Positions 52,633-62,146 are shown, counted from the first letter of the stretch. The stretch: DNA of 64,000 bases from DATIKM01 sp035477595 (GCA_035477595.1 DATIKM010000046.1:43732-107731); one strand, 5' to 3'. Program-made: numbers and translations. Notes: a model not told the origin generated them from the sequence alone.

Positions 52633-53877
52633 TCAGAAGAAGCCCCGGAACTCCTCGCGCATCGCCTCGGCCCGGCGCTTCACGTCTGCGAGGAAGCCTG
52701 CGGCGCCCAGCCCGTTCACGATGCGGTGGTCGAAGGAGAGGACGATGCACGCCATCCGGCGGAACCCGATGCCGCCGGCGGCCAGCGGGTAGGCCTCATC
52801 GAAGGGGGCCCCGACGAAAACCGTGCCCACGGCAGGGGCGGTGACGACCGGAATCCCGGTCCGCACGTCCGCGTGGCGCAGGTTCGTGAGCGTGAGCTGC
52901 ATCGCCTGGCTGCCCTGATCCTCGCCTTCGCGGGCGCGGCGCACCGCGTTCTGCGAGGCGCGCACGAACTCCGGAAACGGGAGCGTGTCCGCGTTCGGCA
53001 CGCGCGCGATATAGAGCTCGTCGCCCGGCCGGGCGACGGCGTAACCGAGGTGGAGGTGCTTGTACTGCCGGAGGGTAGTCCCGTCAAGCATCGCGCACAG
53101 GATTCGGGGGTGCTCGACGGCGACGCGCACCACGCACCACGAGAAGAGCAGGAACTGGCTCGGCTCCACGCCCCACAGCCCGCCTGAGAGCTCCATGGCG
53201 CGGCGGCGCACGGCTTCGATGGGGTCCCATACCACGCGCATCTCGATCGCGGCCGGTATCGTCTCGCGCGTGCCCTGATGGAAGTGGTAGATGACGGTGC
53301 GCTGGTGCTGGGGTAGCGGGATGTCTTCGTAGTCCAGCAGCTCCGGTTCACGCCGTGCCGGGGCCGCCGGGCGGGGCGCGAGAGTGCGGGAGCGTTCAGC
53401 AAGCCATGCGTCGACGTGCTTGGGGAGCGCGCGTCCACCCGCAGCCGCGGCGATGGCGGCGAGGTCGTCCTCGGAGACCCCCAGGTTGCTTGCATAGGCG
53501 CGCGTGCGCGGGGGCACGGCCGCGTTGCCGGACGGCGGACGCCGTGGCGGCTCGCTGCGTCGCACCGTGGCGCCGTCCGTCTCGGCGGCGAGGGGCGGCC
53601 CCACCCCATCGAGCGGCACTGGCGCTGCTATCGCCGCCGCCGGCTCGATCGCGCCAACAACCGCGCCGATCGGCACCAGATCGTCCTCGCTCACCAGCCA
53701 CTCCACCAGAGTGCCCGCGGCCGGCGCCTCGATCTCCATCAGCGCCTTGTCGGTCTCCATCTCGAAGATGGGCTCGTCGCGGCCCACGGGCTCGCCTGGC
53801 TGCTTGAGGAAGCGGACGATACGGGCCTCCTGAAGCCCCTCGCCCAACTGGGGAACGCGTATCTCAACGGTGGTCAT
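52633..53877 (-). CDS. 2-oxoacid dehydrogenase complex E2 (dihydrolipoamide acyltransferase)
   Basis: 414 aa. An N-terminal lipoyl domain (PQLGEGLQEARIVRFLKQPG, lipoylated Lys in METDKALMEI) is followed by an Ala/Pro linker and a peripheral-subunit-binding domain (RTRAYASNLGVSEDDLAAIA). The catalytic domain ends with SFDHRIVNGLGAAGFLADVK. The acyltransferase motif is normally DHRxxDG, but here the Asp is Asn (N388, with H384 present), which may affect catalysis. The start at 53877 has GAGG upstream. It follows the fused E1 gene by 94 bp on the same strand. The substrate is likely pyruvate or branched-chain 2-oxoacids. No E3 gene is adjacent. Confidence 0.87.
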   Translation of the reverse strand: MTTVEIRVPQLGEGLQEARIVRFLKQPGEPVGRDEPIFEMETDKALMEIEAPAAGTLVEWLVSEDDLVPIGAVVGAIEPAAAIAAPVPLDGVGPPLAAETDGATVRRSEPPRRPPSGNAAVPPRTRAYASNLGVSEDDLAAIAAAAGGRALPKHVDAWLAERSRTLAPRPAAPARREPELLDYEDIPLPQHQRTVIYHFHQGTRETIPAAIEMRVVWDPIEAVRRRAMELSGGLWGVEPSQFLLFSWCVVRVAVEHPRILCAMLDGTTLRQYKHLHLGYAVARPGDELYIARVPNADTLPFPEFVRASQNAVRRAREGEDQGSQAMQLTLTNLRHADVRTGIPVVTAPAVGTVFVGAPFDEAYPLAAGGIGFRRMACIVLSFDHRIVNGLGAAGFLADVKRRAEAMREEFRGFF

Positions 53878-53971
53878 GCAGGCGTCCTCGCGCATCGTGG
53901 GATGGCATGCCCACGCCGACGAGAGTTGCCGTGGGACCGCCATCGTGGGGGTGTCTCGCTTGTGGGGCCTG

Positions 53972-55951
53972 TTACGCCATGGTGAGCCGAATCGCCTTCA
54001 TCAGACAGGCGATGTCGGGCAGCGAGGCGTACTCGAGCGACGGGCAGAACGGCACATGGCAGTCGGCCCGGGCCACGATCTGCGGCGCGGCCAGGAAGTG
54101 GTTCCAGCGGTCCGGGTAGGCGGTCATCTCCGCCACCACTGCCTGGCCGAACCCTCCCGTGCGCGCGTCCTCGTGGAGGACCACTAGCCGGCCCGTGCGC
54201 GCCACCGACTGCTCGATCGCCGTCCAGTCGCAGGGAGCGATCGTGCGCAGATCCACGATCTCCACGCCCACCCCTTCGCCTGCCGCCCGCTCGGCTGCCT
54301 CCTCGGCCATCTCCACGCCGTTGCCCCAGGTCACCAGCGTCACGTCGCTTCCCGAGCGGCGCACGGCGGCCCGGCCGATGGGCGCCGGGTGAAGCCGGTC
54401 CGGCACGGGCATCCGCTTCCGGAAAATGTGCTTGGGGACCAGATAGAGCGTCGGGTCTTGCCCCTGGAGCGCAGACCAGAGCAGGCAGGCGGCGTCCTCC
54501 GGGTTGGAGGGCTCGACTACACGAAGTCCAGGATGGTGCGCGAAGACCGCCTCGTTGGTCTGGCTGTGCCAGGGCCCGCCGCCCGGCAGATACGCGCCGC
54601 AGGGCGAGATGATCACCAGGGGGCACGTCCACTCGCCCACCGTGCGCCAGCGGAGTGTTGCGGCCTGGTTCACCAACTGGTTCGTGGCAGGCGTGATGAA
54701 GTCGATGAACTGGATCTCGAACGCGGGGGTCCAACCCGCCGCGGCCAGCCCTACCGCCACACCTACGATGGTGCTCTCCGCGAGCGGGCTGTTCACCACC
54801 CGCCCCGGGTGGCGCACGCCCAGCCCCTTCGTCAACCCGAAGACGCCCCCCTTCGGATCCGCAACATCCTCGCCGAACACCAGGAGCTTCGGGTTCGCGG
54901 CGAGTGCGGCGTCCAGCGTGTGGTTGATGGCGGAGACCATCGTGGACGGGTTCGGCAGCTCGACGGGCGGCGCGCTGGGGGGCGGTTCGTCGCCCAACGT
55001 GTGCAGGGTCACGCTCTCCGCCGGCGCTTCGCGGGCGCGCTCCGCGGCAGCGTAGTCGGCCTCCACCGACGCGGCGATCGCCTCGCGCTTCTCCTCCCAG
55101 GCAGCCGCGTCGATGACGCCCTCGGCGATAAGCCGCTCGCGGAGACGGGACAGCGGGTCGCGCGCCATCATCGCCTCGATCTCGGCCGGATCGCGGTAGA
55201 CGCGGTGGTCGTCGGCGGACGTGTGCGGCGCCAGTCTGTCCACCTCGCACCAGAGCACGCTGGGCCCCTCGCCGCGGCGGGCGCGGGCGATCGCCGCGGC
55301 CCCGGCGTCGTGCACCGCCACGGGGTCGCGGCCGTTCACGAAGACGTAGGTGTCCGGGTGGAACACGCCGATCCGGTAGGGGTTCATCTCGAGAGTCGGC
55401 GTGCTGATCCCGTACTGGTTGTCCTCCACCACCAGGATCACCGGGAGGCGCTCCTGGACGGCAAAGGCCACCGCCTCGTAGTAGTCTCCCTGCCGGATGG
55501 AGGCCTCGCCCACGCAGCAGAGCGCGACGGTGTCGCGACCCTCCATCTTCATGGCCCAGGCCGCGCCACAGGCCGGCAGGCAGTGCATGGCGGTGGGGGT
55601 GGCCGTCGAGAAAATGTTCAGCCGACGCGCGCTAAAATGTCCGGGCATCTGTCGCCCGCCGCTCGTGGATGTCTCGCGGGCGAAGAACGCGAGCGCCATG
55701 TCGCGGGTCGAGAGGCCGCGAGCCAGGCAGATGGCGCGGTCGCGGTAGTGGGGGAAGAGCCAGTCGTCCGGCCGGAGCAGGAGCGCGAGCGGCGCGAGCG
55801 CCTCGTGGCCCATGCCGGAAACGCTGAACCACCCCTTGCCCTGCCGCAGCAGGATGCCCTCGCGCCGGTCCCCCTCCCGAGCTGTCTCCATCAGCTCCAG
55901 CAGGCGGACGGCCTGCAGCGTCGATGTCGCCTCGTCGACTACCGATCCCAT
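53972..55951 (-). CDS. 2-oxoacid dehydrogenase E1, alpha and beta subunits fused
   Basis: 659 aa. The alpha part (about 1-315) holds the thiamine-diphosphate site CCVGEASIRQGDYYEAVAFA followed by VVEDNQYGIST, with GEAS replacing the common GDGA. The beta part (about 345-659) holds LLVFGEDVADPKGGVFGLTK, IGVAVGLAAAGWTPAFEIQF-like helices and the C-terminal transketolase domain (VTWGNGVEMAEEAAERAAGE). Fusion of alpha and beta is known in some bacterial branched-chain and acetoin-type complexes. A strong promoter at 55981-56010 drives this gene and probably E2 and comF. The preferred substrate is uncertain (pyruvate or branched-chain 2-oxoacids). Confidence 0.88.
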   Translation of the reverse strand: MGSVVDEATSTLQAVRLLELMETAREGDRREGILLRQGKGWFSVSGMGHEALAPLALLLRPDDWLFPHYRDRAICLARGLSTRDMALAFFARETSTSGGRQMPGHFSARRLNIFSTATPTAMHCLPACGAAWAMKMEGRDTVALCCVGEASIRQGDYYEAVAFAVQERLPVILVVEDNQYGISTPTLEMNPYRIGVFHPDTYVFVNGRDPVAVHDAGAAAIARARRGEGPSVLWCEVDRLAPHTSADDHRVYRDPAEIEAMMARDPLSRLRERLIAEGVIDAAAWEEKREAIAASVEADYAAAERAREAPAESVTLHTLGDEPPPSAPPVELPNPSTMVSAINHTLDAALAANPKLLVFGEDVADPKGGVFGLTKGLGVRHPGRVVNSPLAESTIVGVAVGLAAAGWTPAFEIQFIDFITPATNQLVNQAATLRWRTVGEWTCPLVIISPCGAYLPGGGPWHSQTNEAVFAHHPGLRVVEPSNPEDAACLLWSALQGQDPTLYLVPKHIFRKRMPVPDRLHPAPIGRAAVRRSGSDVTLVTWGNGVEMAEEAAERAAGEGVGVEIVDLRTIAPCDWTAIEQSVARTGRLVVLHEDARTGGFGQAVVAEMTAYPDRWNHFLAAPQIVARADCHVPFCPSLEYASLPDIACLMKAIRLTMA

Positions 55952-55980
55952 CGGTCCACCGCCCTCCCGGGGGCCGGCCC

Positions 55981-56010
55981 ATTATCACGGCCTGCGGCCG
56001 GCGGTGTCAA
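55981..56010 (-). promoter_or_regulatory. Strong sigma-70-type promoter for the E1-E2 unit
   Basis: Minus-strand TTGACA (perfect, 56005-56010), an 18-bp spacer and GATAAT (55981-55986). It predicts a start near 55973 and a leader of about 22 nt before the ATG at 55951. The rest of the 154-bp gap holds no gene. Confidence 0.7.
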
Positions 56011-56105
56011 GCCACGCCATCGCCCGCCGTCTGGCCGCACCCACAGTGTGACACGCATCATGCACCGCGTCACGCCCGGGCGCCCTCCTCAGCGCCGCAC
56101 CACCC

Positions 56106-58385
56106 CTATCGCCACGCTTCCAGCGCCGGGTGGTGCAGGCGCCCGGCCACCTCGCGCCACGCCTGGTTGGCCTCCGGCGCGTCCTCGTCCGGCTCAAAGC
56201 CGAGGTCCAGGTACACCTTGATGGCGGCCAAGCGCTCCGTGGCCGTATCGAGCACGGCGCGGTCGTGCAGGCCGGAGAGGATGTGCAGGGCCTGGGCCAC
56301 CAGCGGCCGCGCGATACCGCGTCCCTGGTGCGCGCGGCGCACAGCCACCCAGTGGACGCGGCCTGCGTCCGGGCCCGACGCGTCATCACGCCACCACGCC
56401 GTGGCGGTGGCCACGGCAGCCCCCTTCTGATCCACCACGAACACACACCGGTGCGGCATCGAGGGCAGGTGGTCGCCGAACTGCTCGCCAAACAGGTCGT
56501 CGTCGATGGGCCCGTAGGGCTCAGCGTCGCGCTGGATGTCGGTCCACAGCGCACCGTCCCCCGGCAGATACCGGCGGAACAGGTACCCGGCGGGAAGCGG
56601 GCAGTCCGGAATACCTCGCAGGTTGCGCCTCACCATGCGCGCGCACCAGCCCTGGGCGTCGCGCTCCGGCGGGTCAGGGGCGCGCGCGGTGCGAGCCCGC
56701 AGCATCCGCTCCGCCTGCTTGGGGCGGCGGTCCCGCGCCACTACGCCGAACGGGCTGGTCGTCATCCGCCGGATGAACGGCTCCTCGGGCCAGGGGTGGT
56801 CCGCCCAGCACCAGATCGTCCGGCCGCACACCCACGGGCGGTCCATCGCCACCTCCTCGGCGGCGATGGCGTCCGCCTGCGTCCGCTCGCCGAGAGAGCC
56901 GTCCGGGGCGCCTGCGAGCGCCGGGTGGCCGTACTCCGTGACGAGCACCGGCCGGTCCGGAAAACGCGTGTGGAGGCGCTCCAGCTCGCGGGCCCACCAG
57001 CCCGCGGCATCCCCGGCCGTCCACGAGGCGTGCCGGCCTTCCGCGCGGAGCATCCAACTCGGGTACCCGTTCACGCAGAGAAGGTCGTCCTCGTCGAAGC
57101 GCGGCGCACTCGGCCAGCGGTCCGATACGTGCACGGAGAGGCGCGAGGGGTCCAGGGCGCGCGCCGCGCGGACGAGGTGCGCGATGCCGTCGGCGACCTC
57201 CGGCCGCTCGTCGGCGGTCTCGTTCCCCACGCTCCAGACCACGACGCTCGGATGGTTGGCATCCCGATCGATCATTGCGCGAAGCTGTGTCTCGGCCTCC
57301 TCAAGCGTGCTACGGGCGGCCACCTCGCCCTCCGCCTGACCGTCCCACCAGTAGAGCGGGATCTCGGCCATCGCCAGCAGGCCCACCTCGTCGCAGAGGT
57401 CGAGCGTCGTCGCGTCGTGGGGGTAGTGACAGAGCCGAACCCAGTTCGCGCCGAGCGCCTTCATCCGCAGCAGGTCCCGCCGCGCCTGGTACGGGTCCGG
57501 GACCATACCGGTCGCCGGGCTGTCCTCGTGCCGGTTGAACCCGAATAGGCGCACCTGCCGCTCGTTCAGTAGGAGCGCGCAGCCGTCGACGCGCACCGAG
57601 CGGAAGCCGAACCGCACGGTCTGCGCTGTCCCAGGCTCGCCCTCGAGCATCGCGTCGGCAGTATAGAGGCAGGGGTCCTCCGGCGACCACGGCCGCGCGT
57701 CCACGCGGCCCGACGCGGAGAGCTCCGCACGCTCGCCGGGCGCCAGAACACCGTCGCCGCCCGCGATCCGCCCCACCTCGGCGCCCTCGGCGTCCCGCAC
57801 GAGCACGACCATCCTGGCTCGCACCGCGCTCTGCCCGTCGTTCGACGCCGTCGCGTCCACGCGCAGTGCGCCGTCGTGCGACGCCGTCACGCGCAGGCGG
57901 CCCAGGCCGGCTGGCTCGCGCAGCGCGAGCGCCACCGAGCGGAGCACGCCGCCGAAGGGCCGCCAGCCGCGCTTCATCCCCGGCACCGCGCCGGGCCGGC
58001 GCGTGTTGTCGACGCACACGGCCACCGTGTTCGCGCCAGGCAGTACGAGCGCGGCGATGTCGAGCTCGAACGGCAGGAACCCGCCCTCGTGCTCGCCGGC
58101 AAGGGTGCCGTTCACCCAGACCCGCGCCCGGCACCCCACGCCACCGAACCGCAGCGCCGCCCGCTTGCCCGGCGTCCACTCGTCCAGCGCGAACGAACGC
58201 CGGAACCACCCCGGGCCCTCGTAGCCGTGGAGCTCCGGCGCGCACGCCTCGAACGAACAGGGCAGCCATGCTTCGCGCCAGCCCCGGTCGTCGACGCCGG
58301 TCGCGTGCCAGCCGCAGGACTCACCGTCGCGGTAGGGGTCGGGCGCGAACCGCCAGGCGCCGTCCAGGCAGACCTCCTCAGCCAT
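56106..58385 (-). CDS. Fusion of GH2 beta-glycosidase with GNAT acetyltransferase
   Basis: 759 aa in one frame. Residues 1-583 are a GH2 enzyme: a sugar-binding jelly roll (GYEGPGWFRRSF, ARVWVNGTLAGEHEGGFLPF), an Ig-like domain, and a TIM barrel with acid/base E389 (VWSVGNETADE) and nucleophile E484 (PVLVTEYGHPAL). Residues 584-759 match a complete stand-alone GNAT protein, starting MVRRNLRGIPDCPLPAGYLF and including VHWVAVRRAHQGRGIARPLV and KVYLDLGFEPDEDA. No ribosome-binding site precedes the internal Met at 56636, so it seems translated as one chain. There is no signal peptide; the enzyme is probably cytoplasmic. The substrate is a beta-galactoside or beta-glucuronide. It follows the CehA-like gene by 24 bp. 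Confidence 0.85.
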   Translation of the reverse strand: MAEEVCLDGAWRFAPDPYRDGESCGWHATGVDDRGWREAWLPCSFEACAPELHGYEGPGWFRRSFALDEWTPGKRAALRFGGVGCRARVWVNGTLAGEHEGGFLPFELDIAALVLPGANTVAVCVDNTRRPGAVPGMKRGWRPFGGVLRSVALALREPAGLGRLRVTASHDGALRVDATASNDGQSAVRARMVVLVRDAEGAEVGRIAGGDGVLAPGERAELSASGRVDARPWSPEDPCLYTADAMLEGEPGTAQTVRFGFRSVRVDGCALLLNERQVRLFGFNRHEDSPATGMVPDPYQARRDLLRMKALGANWVRLCHYPHDATTLDLCDEVGLLAMAEIPLYWWDGQAEGEVAARSTLEEAETQLRAMIDRDANHPSVVVWSVGNETADERPEVADGIAHLVRAARALDPSRLSVHVSDRWPSAPRFDEDDLLCVNGYPSWMLRAEGRHASWTAGDAAGWWARELERLHTRFPDRPVLVTEYGHPALAGAPDGSLGERTQADAIAAEEVAMDRPWVCGRTIWCWADHPWPEEPFIRRMTTSPFGVVARDRRPKQAERMLRARTARAPDPPERDAQGWCARMVRRNLRGIPDCPLPAGYLFRRYLPGDGALWTDIQRDAEPYGPIDDDLFGEQFGDHLPSMPHRCVFVVDQKGAAVATATAWWRDDASGPDAGRVHWVAVRRAHQGRGIARPLVAQALHILSGLHDRAVLDTATERLAAIKVYLDLGFEPDEDAPEANQAWREVAGRLHHPALEAWR

Positions 58386-58409
58386 TGCCGCCCTCCCTCG
58401 CCTCGCGCG

Positions 58410-61067
58410 TCACCGATGGTGCTCCGGGTGATCGGTCGATGCCGTGTGCTCGTGGAAGTGACCCGCCCGGTGCAGCTCGTTGTGCAGGTTGCGGTAGACC
58501 CCGGTCAGCAGAAGGCGCATCCGCCGGTAGGCGGCGGTTTGCGCCCGCGTGCCCACCGTATCGAGGTAGGCGATCGCGCCCTCCACCTGCTCGAGGATGG
58601 TAAGCGCATCGGCAGCGCTGAAGAAGCGCGATCCCTCGACCGACGCCATGACCGGGGAGGAGTGGGCCGCGATCATCTCCGGCTTGCCGGCGTAGTGGCC
58701 GCGCACCAGTAGCGCCAGCCACGAGGAGCGGTCCACGCGCACATTCCACGTGCCGGCAGCCTCCCGCGGGTCCACAGACCGGCTCTCGCGAATCTCACCG
58801 TTCACTATGAGGTCGAGGCGGGTCATCGGCACGGTGCAGCTCGCGAGGCGCCAGTCCACGGCGAGCGTGCCCCCGCCGCGCCCCAGCGCGAGGCGCGAAC
58901 CCGCCGGCTTGCCCTCCACCGAGAACTCCATCAGCGGGCCGTAGGTGACGAAGGTGTGGCCGGAGCGCACCGCCTCCTTCCACGCATCGTGGTCGAAGGC
59001 GCGCCCCTCGGGCAGTCTGGCATAGGTGCGGATGGCCCCGACCGCCGTGCTGGCCGCCATCTTGTCGGTTCCCCCGACCGCTGCCACGAAACGCCCGCAG
59101 TTGAGGTACCGGTACCAGTCCGACAGGGAATAGGGGTCGATGCCGGCGTATAGGTTCATCCACGAGGTCATCTCGACGCCGTCGATCTCGCCGCTCAGGA
59201 TGGCGGCGGCGTGCTCCGCGCGCGGGTTCGGGAAGTGCGGCAGGATGACGAGGCCGCCCTGCGCGCGGCACTGACGCGCCCACTCGGTGAGCAGAATGTC
59301 GACGGGGTCGCCGATGGCCGACTCGTCCGGCCCGCCGGTCGTCATCGGGGCGATCATGGGCCCGTTGTAGCCGAGGAGCGAGATGTGGCCGAGCACGTGC
59401 TGGCGGTTCTCGGTGCCCACCCGCACGAGGTGCTCGCCGTCACCACCGGCCTCGCGCGATCCCCAGGTGGTGCGCCCGTCGTAGTCGCCCACGTTCGTCA
59501 TCAGCTCGCCCCACTGGCTGGCCAGCAGGTTCACCACGTTCACGCCCTCCGCCGCCCCCTCAAGGTGCGCGCTGGGCGGCGAGAGGAAGTGCACGTGAGT
59601 GTCGGCCGTCACCCACCCGCGCGCGCGCCACGGCAGGACGCGCTCCAGTTCGAAGGAGAGCTCCATCGTGCCGCGCGTTACCCGGACCGACTTCCGCACC
59701 GGGGCGATCTCGAAACCCTTGCTGATCTCGACGTAGACGCGCCCCAGCGGCAGGTCGATCGTCGTCTCGCCCGGGATGTAGGTGCAGTTGTGATGCGGTG
59801 GGCTCACGTAGTCGACCGACCAGTCCTCGTACCACATTGAGTTCGGGATGCGGTGGCGATCGACGGGCGGCAAGTACTCGCCGGCCTCGCCGTGCACGTG
59901 CAGCTTCACAGGCACAGGACGCCCGGAGCCCTTCTCCACGACGCGCAGCCGCACCCGCTGCGTGGCAGGGGAGACCGGGCGGAGCGCGCCGGACGGGCCG
60001 TCGCGCAGCGCCGACACCGGCACGGTCGCGCCGCCCGGCAGGTGGAAGCAGGCGTCGGGGTGCGCGGTGTACTCCACGAGCAGCTCCCGCGCGGAGACCT
60101 CGGGCGCCCAGTTGTTCGGCGTGCGCTCCCAACGCGCGTTGGGGTAGACGGTGCGCGGCGTGGCGGAGATCACCTGGCCGAGGTCGAGTTGCAGGTGCTC
60201 GAGCAGCCCCGCAGGACCAAGGCTTGGCTGGAAGCGCACGCCGTCGGGCAGCGTGAGGACCGCCTTGCGGCGCGCCTCCCATCGGAGCGGAAGGTCCGAC
60301 ACGTCCCCCGCGCTGATGGCCGACAGGACAATGGCATGGCCTACCGGCTCGATCCGCAGCCCTGCGACCGGCTTCTCGGGCTCGGGGTTACGCCACGCCC
60401 AGAGCCAGTTCACCCAGCCCGGGGAGTCCGGCTGCACCACGCGCGTCTGCGACCCGCCCCAGCCGATGCCGTGACCGGGCTGCTCCGTGAGCGTGCGGAT
60501 GGGGTAGGGCTTCTGGTGCGCCACCGCCTGGAAGCAGTTCTGCCCCCAGCCCCGGAGGAGCATTCCGATCTGGTGCTGGCGGAAGATCCGCTCGCGGCGC
60601 TCGGACCCGTCCGCGTAGAGCCACACGTAGTCGGCCACGCGCTGCTTCAGGAGCGCCTGGCCGCGCGGGTGCGGGAAGAAGCCGTGCGCGTTCCGCTCCG
60701 GCCACTCAACATCGGTGGTGTGCATCGTCACGAACCACGGCGCGACCGCGGCGGGCCAGCGGACCGTGACCGGCGCGCCGCGAGCGAGGGCGACGCGCTC
60801 GATCCGAAACGCGATCCCCCAGCAGACGCACGCTCCGGAGAGCGCGAGCGGGAGCTGCCGCGTGCCGGTCTCGGAGAGCCCGGTGCCGGCCAAGTCGGCC
60901 AGGTCCGTATTGCCGTCGATGGCGAGCGCCCGGAACCGCGGCGAGCACGGTCCGTCGGTCAGCGAGTTCATGGCCCCTGCCTCCCCTGATGCGCGACCCG
61001 GACGGCCGGCCGCCATCGCGCCGGACGCCGCGAGCAGCTCGCGCCGCGAGATCCGCGGCGTGCTCAC
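58410..61067 (-). CDS. Tat-exported CehA/McbA-family metallohydrolase (PHP-like)
   Basis: 885 aa from a GTG at 61067 whose first bases overlap the methyltransferase stop (GTGA). The Tat signal is PRISRRELLAASGAMAAG. A long N-terminal beta-rich region (about 60-480) precedes a PHP-type metal-dependent domain opening with VTADTHVHFLSPPSAH and continuing to GGLVILPHFPNPRAEHAAA. The Asp/His residues could bind metal. CehA/McbA relatives hydrolyse carbamate or phosphoester-like bonds, but most members of this size, in sugar-related clusters, have unknown substrates. It is exported, unlike its downstream GH2 neighbour. The C-terminal helix region ends rich in His (HRAGHFHEHTASTDHPEHHR). Confidence 0.75.
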   Translation of the reverse strand: MSTPRISRRELLAASGAMAAGRPGRASGEAGAMNSLTDGPCSPRFRALAIDGNTDLADLAGTGLSETGTRQLPLALSGACVCWGIAFRIERVALARGAPVTVRWPAAVAPWFVTMHTTDVEWPERNAHGFFPHPRGQALLKQRVADYVWLYADGSERRERIFRQHQIGMLLRGWGQNCFQAVAHQKPYPIRTLTEQPGHGIGWGGSQTRVVQPDSPGWVNWLWAWRNPEPEKPVAGLRIEPVGHAIVLSAISAGDVSDLPLRWEARRKAVLTLPDGVRFQPSLGPAGLLEHLQLDLGQVISATPRTVYPNARWERTPNNWAPEVSARELLVEYTAHPDACFHLPGGATVPVSALRDGPSGALRPVSPATQRVRLRVVEKGSGRPVPVKLHVHGEAGEYLPPVDRHRIPNSMWYEDWSVDYVSPPHHNCTYIPGETTIDLPLGRVYVEISKGFEIAPVRKSVRVTRGTMELSFELERVLPWRARGWVTADTHVHFLSPPSAHLEGAAEGVNVVNLLASQWGELMTNVGDYDGRTTWGSREAGGDGEHLVRVGTENRQHVLGHISLLGYNGPMIAPMTTGGPDESAIGDPVDILLTEWARQCRAQGGLVILPHFPNPRAEHAAAILSGEIDGVEMTSWMNLYAGIDPYSLSDWYRYLNCGRFVAAVGGTDKMAASTAVGAIRTYARLPEGRAFDHDAWKEAVRSGHTFVTYGPLMEFSVEGKPAGSRLALGRGGGTLAVDWRLASCTVPMTRLDLIVNGEIRESRSVDPREAAGTWNVRVDRSSWLALLVRGHYAGKPEMIAAHSSPVMASVEGSRFFSAADALTILEQVEGAIAYLDTVGTRAQTAAYRRMRLLLTGVYRNLHNELHRAGHFHEHTASTDHPEHHR

Positions 61068-62146
61068 CGCCCCACCCCTGCGAGCGCCAGAGGCGCGCTC
61101 CTCGCGGCGACGTCAGGACGTCGCGCGACGAACAGCCTCTCGCGGCACCTGCGCGGCCCAGGCGTTCCCACGGGGCGGCCGTCGGGCCCGTGGATGCCGA
61201 TAGCGGAGCCGATGTGCCGTGGGTGGACAAACTCCGCCACCTCCACGCGCGCCTCGCCGTCCCACAACCGCCCGAGCATGTCGGACGCCACTTCACCGCC
61301 CAGCCAGCCCTCGTCGCTCAGCGACAGGACCACCGTCCGGCATCGCAGCGCCCCAAGAAGGCGCCCGAGCGCCTCGGCGTGCTGGCGGCGCGAGTTGAAC
61401 GCGCTAAGGTGCGTGCGACAGTCGGTGCGCTTGCAGGCCACGCCGTAGACCTCCGGCATGTCCCAGCGCACCAGCGTCTCCCACACGTGGTAGTTGCCGC
61501 GGTAGGAGTGCTGGTTGTAGGGGGGATCCAGGTAGACGACGTCCGCCTCGAACCGGCCGGCGGCATCGAGCGCATCGAGGCAGTGCGCCTCTCCCTTACC
61601 CGCGGGCGCGCGGGGCAGCACGTCCGGCACTCTCAGCTCGAGGGGCGCCAGAGAGCGCGGCGCCCAACGCTTGAGGTAGGCCATCTGCAGGCCCACCGTG
61701 GAGTCGACACGGTCAGCCGCCTCCAGTAGCGAGGTGAGGAGCACAGCCTCCAGCTCGCGCTCCAGCGCCTTCGCCGCGATGCATTCGCGGATCGCGTCAA
61801 CGCGCGCGCCGTTGGCGGGGTGGAGGTAGCGCGACCGTACGCAGTACGTCTCCGTGAAGTAGCCCGACCGGCCCGGCAGCGCGTTGAGCTCGGCGACGAG
61901 CTGGCGCGCGTCCTCCAGCACCTGCTCGGCATCCGCCTGAACGTAGCACCGCGCGAGCGTCGCGGCGAAGGCGTTGTGGTCGTTCGCGATCACCCGCAGC
62001 CCAGCCCGCTTAAGGGCGTGCCCAATCCGCGCCGTACCGGAGAAGAGGTCCAGCGCGGAGCAGGCGCCCGCCGTCGAGGTGACTGCCTCGACGATGGCGG
62101 GCGCGAGCACGCGCTTCGACCCGAGGTACTTCACCATGCCGTCCAT
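61064..62146 (-). CDS. DNA adenine methyltransferase-like protein (Dam/M.FokI type)
   Basis: 360 aa from the ATG at 62146; a second ATG at 62137 (MVKYLGSKRVLAPAI) is equally good and has GGATGGA upstream. SAM-binding motif I is LDLFSGTARIGHALKRAG, and the N6-adenine motif is DPPYNQHSYRGNYH. The order, with the SAM motif near the N-terminus and DPPY later, fits a class D12 methylase. No restriction endonuclease is adjacent, so it is an orphan methylase or part of a small unknown system. Its stop overlaps the CehA-like start by 4 bp, and the zinc-ribbon gene lies 249 bp upstream. The target site is unknown. Confidence 0.82.
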   Translation of the reverse strand: MDGMVKYLGSKRVLAPAIVEAVTSTAGACSALDLFSGTARIGHALKRAGLRVIANDHNAFAATLARCYVQADAEQVLEDARQLVAELNALPGRSGYFTETYCVRSRYLHPANGARVDAIRECIAAKALERELEAVLLTSLLEAADRVDSTVGLQMAYLKRWAPRSLAPLELRVPDVLPRAPAGKGEAHCLDALDAAGRFEADVVYLDPPYNQHSYRGNYHVWETLVRWDMPEVYGVACKRTDCRTHLSAFNSRRQHAEALGRLLGALRCRTVVLSLSDEGWLGGEVASDMLGRLWDGEARVEVAEFVHPRHIGSAIGIHGPDGRPVGTPGPRRCRERLFVARRPDVAARSAPLALAGVGR

